Part shown: piece after piece, positions 56,907-64,000 of the stretch
Position numbering within the stretch: the stretch's first letter is position 1
Layout: each line of letters starts with the position of its first letter
Assembly: GCF_963675165.1 (NCBI RefSeq)
Contig: NC_087393.1
Span: 5,473,702 to 5,537,701, forward strand
Source of the DNA: Halichondria panicea
Lineage: Eukaryota > Porifera > Demospongiae > Suberitida > Halichondriidae
Length of the DNA stretch: 64,000 bases
Reading direction: 5' to 3'
Translations under genes and position numbers: made by a program
Notes under the pieces: generated by a model
Seen by the model: only the letters and a program-made list of their open reading frames with translations
What the model was told of the DNA's origin: nothing
The model's database searches: none

Positions 56907-57344
56907 GAAAATAGATTTTAGCCATTGTTTGACTTATTATATACCTACGAAGAATATTATTCCGTATAGCCTAGTGACAGACCACATCAAAGGATTATGA
57001 CACATGTATACATACTCTGATATTGATATCATACAGGATGTAGTTCGGGAGATATTGATATCACCCAAATAATATTATGTGGGTGTTCGTGTGTTCATGT
57101 TCTATAGCCCATACCGCCTAAAAGCGGTGGTCAGTAAAGCTATTCAAACTGTGTGAGCCTCATGATCAGCTGTAACCTTGTCCCCACGTCCACTTCACCT
57201 CCTTGTTAATTGCTAATGTGAAATTGCTTACTCAAGGTACTCCATGAAAAGAGCTGACTTGTGTATTAATTCCCTTTAACGATGTACTTTGTATGTTGTA
57301 CTCCAGCCGCTATTAACTGCACACACCACACCACACCACACACA
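56907..57344. other. Spacer after receptor J1
   Basis: 438 bases copied in the spacer after J2 (59544 onward): a direct repeat around GATATTGATATCA (57020 and 57054), then sequence matching the intron before the terminal kinase exon of FG2 (GAAAAGAGCTGACTTG, GATGTACTTTGTA). It is therefore duplicated kinase intron, not unique spacer. Confidence 0.6.
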
Positions 57345-57345
57345 C

Positions 57346-57519
57346 ACGAGCCAGAGACCTGGGTTCACAGACATAGCTGCTAGACTGGAGCAGGAACCAA
57401 CAGCTTTACTCAAGTGGTCTGTCAGGGACAAAGCCACTCACCTCTCCATCACTAGACTAGGTGCTGACCTGGCAATAGGCCATCAACTATATCAGGAATT
57501 GCAACGTGTGTATAAATGA
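57346..57519 (+). pseudogene. Orphan terminal kinase exon (first copy)
   Basis: Matches the last exon of FG2 from the [17 protein letters not shown] part to the stop codon QRVYK, with open frame, but no other kinase exon precedes it. The bases of the original acceptor and HPEP start are lost in a CACACCACA tract. A leftover of the tandem duplication that made J2. Confidence 0.88.
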
Positions 57520-57703
57520 GAACTGTTTACTACTACTGATTTTTAATAATCTTTGAAGTGGCTTCTTGCCACAATAATGTGTAAATTGACAGGATGCTTT
57601 ATACTCTTCCTGTCCATGGCTACTACTAGGACAATAGAGCTGTGTAACTATAGTACAGGTAATAGAGAGTTGTAGATAGAGCCACTGGTGCAGAGTAGCA
57701 ACT

Positions 57704-59155
57704 ATGAAAGTATTCTGGATTTCACTGACTATTCTGTCAGTTTTATTGGGTAAAACACTAGTTGACAAATCCTGTTAGCTAACATGCTCTAGACCTTGCA
57801 TACCTATCAGTACTCTGTTACAGTTATCACTGGATGCATTATTCATGGCATACAGGTTCAGCTCTGTGTAATGAATGTGTGAACAACTTCACCAGTCTGC
57901 AAGACATTGCTCAGGATCCATCATCATTGCTGAACATCACACTACTGCCTCGGGGTGATGAGAGAGATGACTTGAATGCATTTCCATTTAGACTTTGGGT
58001 ATTCCCAAACATGAGATTCGGCTGCAGTGGAAACCTGTCCAGGATCATAGTGAGAACTAATGCAAGACTAAGAGAAAATCGAACAGCACCAGAAGTAGCT
58101 ACTTGGAAGGAAACTGCGATTGATCTATATAGAATAGTTGATGTACCCTACCCAGACGGTGTAGTCAGCTCAAGCCTTGATATGATAGAATACTTATTCA
58201 ATCCTCCACTTCTTGTAATGGACAGTCAGCTTGTCGGGTTTGTGTTCTCTGATACGAATGACCAGCTGAGCCTTCCGATTGCATTTCAAGACGTTGGAGC
58301 TAATAATGCTCCAGCCAGTGTGCATGTCTCAGCATTAAATCTTCAAAATGACTTTGTTCAAGTGATGCAACCATTCGATCCTTTCACGAGAGAAAACTTC
58401 AGATTTGTTCCTCTAATCGCTGCTCAATTTGGTAAGCCTTAATTACTGTCTCAATTTCACCAGCATTTAGTACTGTCTCTACAGTTGAGGATCCAGTCAT
58501 CACCACCCCACCCCCCACCACTGTTCCCATGACAACCACTCCCTCCCCCTCTACCCCTGGTACCACGAACCCCTCACAAGACCTACTGGTGGTGAACGTT
58601 GGCTTAATTGCAGGGATCGCAGTAGCCTTCCTCCTAGTGATCGTCATAGTGCTACTGGCAGTCATCGTAGCAATAGTGGTGAGGAGAAAGAAAGCTCAAC
58701 AGAATATTTACGAAGTTCCAGTGGAACCAACTCCCCCCAATCTGGAAAACCCAGTGTGCAGTGAGTGGCTAACTATAGAGGGAATTGGGGGGTGCACTGC
58801 ATTGAGAGATGGAGAGTGACTCTACTATTGTCATACAAATGTGTCATTCCTTCTATATACATTGTAGTGCTAGGGCTAGGCTAGAGAGTTACAACATTGG
58901 TCATACGTTGTAATGAATCCCAATATAGTGCTGCATGTCGGGAAGCCTGAACAAATTATTAGCCTCTATTGATCCATTACCTAGCCTCAAAGGTTATCCT
59001 GTTGCATAAGAGGTGAAATGTGTGCTTCAGTCTATTTGTAAACACCACGTTTTGTTATACATCATTAATTCACTTTTGCTGGGGGGATGATCCGGATCCC
59101 AGGGCACCCCCCCCCCCTCTGTATGAACCCTGGTAGTGAGAAAGAAACCCTCATT

Positions 59156-59224
<69 letters not shown>

Positions 59225-59543
59225 AGAGGAGGTTATTGAGCTCGACTCTCAAACACAACGTTCACAGACTGAAATGATGACCAGCAATCCATCGTACATG
59301 CCCAACACAGATGCATCCATCAACTATGAGGGAGAGATGTATTCTTACATTGATCCAGAAGATGTACGCATTCTAGCAAGAAATCCAATTGTCAGTCAAG
59401 ATGAGATTAAAACAGACCAAGTAGCCACTTCAAGCAACATTGCTACTGCTGACAATATTTGCTATGGGTCAGCTATTCCACGAGATCATTCTTACCAAGT
59501 GACAACTTCTGACAATGTTGCTTACGGCTCAACTGTCCGATAA
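57704..59543 (+). CDS. Receptor J2: single-pass receptor with kinase-less tyrosine tail
   Basis: Four exons (57704-57749, 57856-58431, 58485-58760, 59224-59543) close to 405 residues, same phases as J1. Signal peptide MKVFWISLTILSVLLG, ectodomain almost identical to J1 (differences such as DDLNAFPF for DDLDEFPF and LQNDFVQVMQPFDP near the end), stalk TTPPPTTVPMTTTPSPS, membrane span, VRRKKAQQNIYEVPVEP and the shared tail with NPSYMPN, EGEMYSYID, NICYGSAI and NVAYGSTVR. The intron before the tail exon ends in a CA tract that starts at about 59157. Clearly a recent duplicate of J1; both look functional. Confidence 0.87.
59157..59222. repeat. (CA)n microsatellite before the J2 tail exon
   Basis: Pure CA tract ending in CACAG, the acceptor. 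The same intron in J1 has nearly ten times as much. Confidence 0.95.
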
Positions 59544-59980
59544 GAAAATAGATTTTAGCCATTGTTATATACCTACGAAGTGTATTATTCCGTATAGCCT
59601 AGTGACAGACCACATCAAAGGCTTATGACACATGTATACATCATACTCTGATATTGATATCATACAGGATGTAGTTCGGGAGATATTGATATCACCCAAA
59701 TATGTGGTGTTCGTGTGTTCATGTTCTATAGCCCACACCACCTAAAAGCGATGGTCAGTAAAACCCTTTAAATTGTGTGAGCCTCATGATCAGCTGTAAC
59801 CTTGTCCCCACGTCCACTTCACCTCCTTGTTAATTGCTAATGTGAAATTGCTTACTCAAGGTACTCCATGAAAAGAGCTGACTTGTGTATTAATTCCCTT
59901 TAACAATGTACTTTGTATATTGTACTCCGGCCGCTATTAACTGCACACACACACACACACACACCACACACACTACAGTC
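59544..59980. other. Spacer after receptor J2
   Basis: Copy of the spacer at 56907-57344, with the same GATATTGATATCA repeats and kinase-intron sequence, up to a CA tract in which a retroelement is inserted. Confidence 0.6.
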
Positions 59981-59987
59981 TACACAC

Positions 59988-60760
59988 ATCACTTTTTTTT
60001 CTTTTTTTTTTATGCAAAACCAAGGTATGCATAAGGTTAGGTCAGGTAGCTCAGATGGCTAGTGAAGACTTCCCCTGGACAACACAAAAACATTGTTGAT
60101 TATTTTGAAGCATACTTTAAGTTTTTGGATATTTCTGCGGTCTTTGAGTTGGAGTTTGTTAAGGCCAGTGTTCGTCAATGTCTTCTGGTTTGGAAATCAC
60201 CTTACCACTAGTGAGGGAGGGAGGTTATCATTATTCATTATTGTGACATCACTTCCTGTAAAACCCCATTTCCTGTTAATTAAAATAACCACACTGGATA
60301 CAATAAAACCACAAATATGACAAAGGAAAATCTTACTACCCTAATCTGCTTCAATCTATGCTATTTACCATGTGACACACCCACAAGTAGGTGTGGCTAA
60401 TGAAAATAATGGAGTGATGTCATAATAATGAGTTTTTTGATGAGGCAGTGAAATTTGAGGAGGGAGGTAACCAGAAACAAGACATTGATTAACATTGGCC
60501 TAAGTAGAAAATATAGTCAGATTTCCATTCTTCTTTGGTTATGATTTTGCAGGCAAATGATTGGGTGTTCTCCAGTTTCTTGGTGAGTGTTGATTGATGG
60601 GGGTCCCATACTGTGATGCAGTATTCAAGTTTAGGTAGCACAGCTCCTGTAAATTGTATGCTTTGATTGCTGTGATGCATCTTTTAATTTCCTGTGGAGC
60701 AATCCCAATTGTTGTTTGGATGTCCTCACAGTGTTGGTAATGTGCTGAGACCAGGACAGA
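59988..60760 (-). mobile_element. 5'-truncated LINE-like retroelement
   Basis: Minus-strand frames around 60489-60720 carry a reverse-transcriptase C-terminal signature: LPKLEYCITVWDPHQ, then TKKLENTQSFACKI, as in the common LINE pattern PKLEYCSxVWDPH...LExxQ. The frame is broken nearby. A T-rich run on the plus strand (TCACTTTTTTTTCTTTTTTT, near 59988-60010) is the poly(A) tail of the minus-oriented element. The about 770-base block is absent from the matching spacer after J1, so it is an insertion into the CA tract. The 5' end is truncated. Clade not determined. Confidence 0.75.
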
Positions 60761-60824
60761 TTCACACATACACACACCACACACACACCCACACACCACA
60801 CGCACTACACACACACACACTGCA

Positions 60825-60995
60825 GGCATCCTGAGCCGAGCCAGAGACCTGGGTTCACGGACATAGCTGCTAGACTGGAGCAGGCCAACAGCTTTACTCA
60901 AGTGGTCTGTCAAGGACAAAGCCACTCACCTCTCCATCACTAGACTAGGTGCTGACCTGGCAATAGGCCATCAACTATATCAGGAATTGCAACGT
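60825..60995 (+). pseudogene. Orphan terminal kinase exon (second copy)
   Basis: Matches the FG2 last exon from the acceptor (CTGCAG then GCATCCTGAGCC) to CAACGT, with a 2-base deletion in GAGCAGGAACCAACAG (here GAGCAGGCCAACAG) that shifts the frame, and loss of the final VYK and stop codon. No other kinase exon is linked to it. Confidence 0.88.
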
Positions 60996-61255
60996 AGAAC
61001 TACTGACTTTTATTTTTGTTTGTTTGTATATTCTGCACCTTATTAGATAATGCTCTGCAATGCAATAATCTTTGAAGTGGCTTCTTGCCATAATGAATGT
61101 GTAAATTGACAGGATGCTTTATACTCTTCCTGTTTGGTAAAGTCTTTGTGCATGCAGTAGCTGTGTCTATTGCTAGCTATATCAATAGAGCCGTGTAACT
61201 ATAGTACAGGTAATAAGAGAGTTGTAGATAGAGCCACTGGTGCAGAGTAGCAGCT

Positions 61256-63770
61256 ATGAAAGTATTCTGGATATCACTGAATGTTCTGGCACTTTTATTG
61301 GGTAAGCAATGATAAATTATTCAAACCCTGTTAGCTAACATTGCTCTAGATCTTGCATGCACATACTCTGTTACAGTTATCACTAGATGCATTATTCATG
61401 GCATACAGGTTCAGCTCTGTGCAAGGAATGTGTGAACAACTTCACCAGTCTGCAAGACATTGCTCAGGATCCATCATCATTGCTGAACACCACCCTGTTG
61501 CCTCGGGGTGATGAGATAGACGACCTAGATGCATTTCCATTCAGACTTTGGGTATTCCCAAACATGAGATTCGGCTGCAGTGGAAACCTGTCCAGGATCC
61601 TAGTGAGAACTAATGCAAGTGAAAGTCAAACAGCACCACCAAGATTAGCTGTTTGGAATGAAATGGAAAATACCGATAATAATATCCGTGCTATATACCA
61701 AACAATCGATGTACCCTACCTAGCCGGTGAAGTGAACTTAAGTCTTGATATGATAGAGTACTTATTCAATCCTCCACTTCCTGTGATGGACAGTCAGTTT
61801 ATTGGGTTCTTGTTCTTTGATGATGATGACCAGCTGAGTCTTCCGATTGCATTTCAAGACTTAGGGGCTAACAATGCTCCAGCTAGTGTGCACGTCTCAT
61901 CATTTAGTAATGTAAATGATCTAATTGAAGTGAGGCCGCAAGGAAACGTTTTTACGATGGAAAATTTCAGATTTTTTCCTCTAATTGCTGCTGAATTTGG
62001 TAAGCCTAAATTGCTATCTCATGCAATTTCAGCATTAGTACCGTCTATTGTATTCTCTACAGTTGAGGAGCCAGTTATCACCACCCCACCCCCCACAACT
62101 GTTCCCATGACAACCACCCCCTCCCCCTCTACCCCTAGTACCACCACAGACCCCCCACTGGATGTGGAAGTGGACGTTGGTCTATATGCAGGGATCGCAG
62201 CAGCCTTCCTCCTAGTGATCGTTATAGCGCTACTGGCAGTCATCATAGCAATAGTTGTGAGGAGAAAAAAAGCTCAGCAGAAGATTTATGAAGTCCCAGT
62301 GGAACCAACTCCCCCCAACCTGGAAAACCCAATGTATGGTGAGTGGCTAAGAGAGGGGGTGCCTTGCATTGAGAGGTGTACTGTGACCTGCATTTTAGCT
62401 TGTCATTCCTTTTATAGTGCTATTCTAGAGAGGTGATAATTTGGAGATTATTTGATGGATGCATGTGTGTTGATGAATCCCTATATTGTTGTCGGGTCGA
62501 GAAAGGTGCTAATGCAGTTTTATATTGACAGCTGCTCCATCCATTATAAACTAGCCTCCATTGCTCTATATATAGCCTCAAGGGTTATCCTGTTAGCATA
62601 AGGTACCCTCCACTACCCTAGCCACAATATTCCCCATGTTATACACACACCCTTCACCTGTGTTGTCTTGACAATACTTAACACGGAGCACAACTTTTCA
62701 TTTTATGGATTCGTCACTTTTACAGTCACGTTGGTATGAAAAATATTCACTCATGTCCTCATACATCGGTTAATGTGTGCAAACAAAATATGTTTATCGT
62801 TCATCGGTACTATTTTAATTCTAACCTGTTTGCTGAAGTCATCTTTGAACCGCCTCACCCACTCTCTCCCACATGTGCTGACTGCATTAACTAACCTCAA
62901 CTCTCTGTATTTTGGCAGCTGACATTTGTTGTATTACATATCTCATTGTGTTGGGAATGTGCATGCATAAATCAGGGCATAGCTGTGATGCCACAATAAT
63001 GGTGGATCAGGGCATAGCTGTGATGCCTCAATAATGGTGGATCAGGGCATAGCTGTGATGCCTCAATAATGGTGGATCAGGGCATAGCTGTGATGCCTCA
63101 ATAATGGTGGATCAGGGTATAGCTGTGATACAATAATGGAGGACTGAATGACAGTCTAATGATTGTATACCCAACAAGATATCACTGGTGTATGGTGGCA
63201 GTGAACACATCTCATTTAGTCACGCTTTGGCAATAAAATATGTATTTGTATAAATTGAAACTGAAAATATTATTGATGGTATCTCGCTATAGTTGGATAG
63301 TTAGATGCTTCAACATAAATATTGAAATACAAACTGCTCCTAATGTGTTTCTCTGTCCACCACCACTCAAATGACGAGTTTTTATTATCTGCTTCATTTC
63401 TTCTCCAGGTGGTCATGGTGGCCATGGTGGATTGACTCAGACTGTACTGGTGAACGATTCTCACCATATCTACTCTACACCCAGCCCCACAACCAGTCCC
63501 CACCCACCACACGAGTCACAGCTCACAACCAGCCCCCACCCTCCACACAAGTCACAGCTCACAACCAGTCCCCACCCACCACACGAGTCACAGCTCACGA
63601 CCAGCGGGGGGGCACAACACTACGAGTTTGCAGAGGGCTACCTCCACAATGGTGCTGAATCTCATTATGAAATGGAGCCAGGTGGAAGTGATGACCCAGA
63701 GTATGCACTGCCCAGAGTAACCATGCAACCCTACGAGGTCCCACTGTCAGCACTGCAGCAAGCTGGTCAG
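61256..63770 (+). CDS. Receptor J3: J-type receptor with a tyrosine-motif cytoplasmic region, cut by the window end
   Basis: Exons 61256-61301, 61409-61999, 62063-62338 and 63409-63770 are in phase. Signal peptide MKVFWISLNVLALLLG, J-type ectodomain with a five-residue insertion and more divergence than J1/J2 (IRAIYQTIDVPYLAGEVNLS), stalk TTPPPTTVPMTTTPSPS, membrane span, VRRKKAQQKIYEVPVEPTPP and NPMYG. In place of the shared kinase-less tail the next exon gives GGHGGHGG, a triple SPHPPHESQLTT repeat, and HYEFAEGY, HYEMEPGG, EYALPRV and PYEVPL. These motifs match the pre-kinase region of FG2, and the exon ends in phase 0 like FG2 exon 2. A kinase domain is therefore expected downstream of the window; that is inference. 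Confidence 0.78.
62971..63145 (+). repeat. 35-bp minisatellite in J3 intron
   Basis: Four to five copies of a 35-bp unit that starts ATCAGGGCATAGCTGTGATG and ends ATAATGGTGG (starts near 62971, 63006, 63041, 63076 and a partial at 63111). First and last units are diverged. Lies in the long intron between the membrane exon and the tyrosine-motif exon. Confidence 0.9.
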
Positions 63771-64000
63771 GTGAGGGAGTATACCTGGCCTACTGTCTCA
63801 CCTTTTCCCCCAGAATCTCCCACTCCTTTAAGGACAATTTTGCTTTGAAAGCTGGTCTCAAAGCCTCTCTGTTATGCGCTTGGTTTTTGTAAAGGGTAAA
63901 TGTTATTATGCTGTTATTAGTCATCACAGAGTACATGCATGTTGGAGGATGTGTGTCTATGTATAGGGGTTCATCAAAGTGTGTATAGCCTGGTTACTAT
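63771..64000 (+). other. Probable J3 intron to the window end
   Basis: Starts with GTGAGG after GGTCAG. A CCCCCAG near 63810 is followed by a frame with an early stop codon in the required phase, so it is not taken as the next exon. No kinase-like sequence is seen before 64000. Confidence 0.5.

Noticed and set aside
60030-60070. tRNA-like A-box (TAGCTCAGATGGCTAGTG), possible tRNA or SINE head
   Set aside because: No matching B-box or cloverleaf could be drawn, and the surrounding block is explained as the 3' part of a minus-oriented LINE.
63781-63848. A further J3 exon after CCCCCAG near 63810
   Set aside because: In the phase required by the exon ending at 63770 it hits a stop after five codons.

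Overview
The window is animal nuclear DNA, most likely from a sponge (demosponge). It holds intron-rich single-copy animal genes (a KIF19-type kinesin, PHF5A, PIDD1, SSNA1, CRYM, ARPC1, FANCM) packed head-to-head and tail-to-tail, with short introns, very many CA/TG microsatellites and a tandem expansion of membrane tyrosine kinases. The placement in sponges is inference from this style (compact introns, local receptor-kinase expansion). No ribosomal or mitochondrial marker is present to fix it.

Left part, about 1-18.6 kb: conserved housekeeping genes. KIF19-like (minus, cut by the window start) and PHF5A (plus) diverge. PIDD1 (minus) and SSNA1 (plus) diverge. Two tandem CRYM copies (minus) are followed by ARPC1 (plus) and FANCM (plus). 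Summed splice models give 110 aa for PHF5A, 869 for PIDD1, 121 for SSNA1, 322 and 325 for CRYM, 368 for ARPC1 and 1441 for FANCM, close to the family lengths except FANCM, which ends without the usual C-terminal nuclease-like domain.

Middle part, about 18.8-34.7 kb: a plus-strand array of receptor genes and relics built from shared modules: signal-peptide exon, a Cys-containing ectodomain exon, a Thr/Pro-rich stalk plus membrane span, then either a short tyrosine-bearing tail (genes A and B) or a chain of small tyrosine-motif exons leading to a tyrosine kinase domain (gene C, broken; gene D, intact, 784 aa). Gene D carries a 2.8-kb minisatellite in one intron.

Right part, about 35-54.4 kb: a segmental duplication with the order cysteine-rich surface protein (minus), CYP46-like cytochrome P450 (minus), membrane tyrosine kinase with almost no ectodomain (plus). 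The last cassette (46.2-54.4 kb) is intact. The first carries lesions in its P450 and kinase, and a middle partial cassette has an intact-looking Cys-rich gene but only a truncated P450. From 54.6 kb to the end a third receptor type (J1, J2, J3) is tandemly repeated. J1 and J2 end in the same kinase-less tail as A and B, while J3 continues into tyrosine-motif cytoplasmic sequence and leaves the window, probably before a kinase domain. Orphan copies of the last kinase exon between the J genes mark the duplication unit.

Taken together the right two thirds look like a paired-receptor locus: kinase receptors and kinase-less receptors sharing stalk, juxtamembrane or tail modules, with ectodomains being swapped, deleted and homogenised. 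Coordinates of spliced genes come from reading GT-AG boundaries by eye and checking that phases close; no transcript evidence was available.
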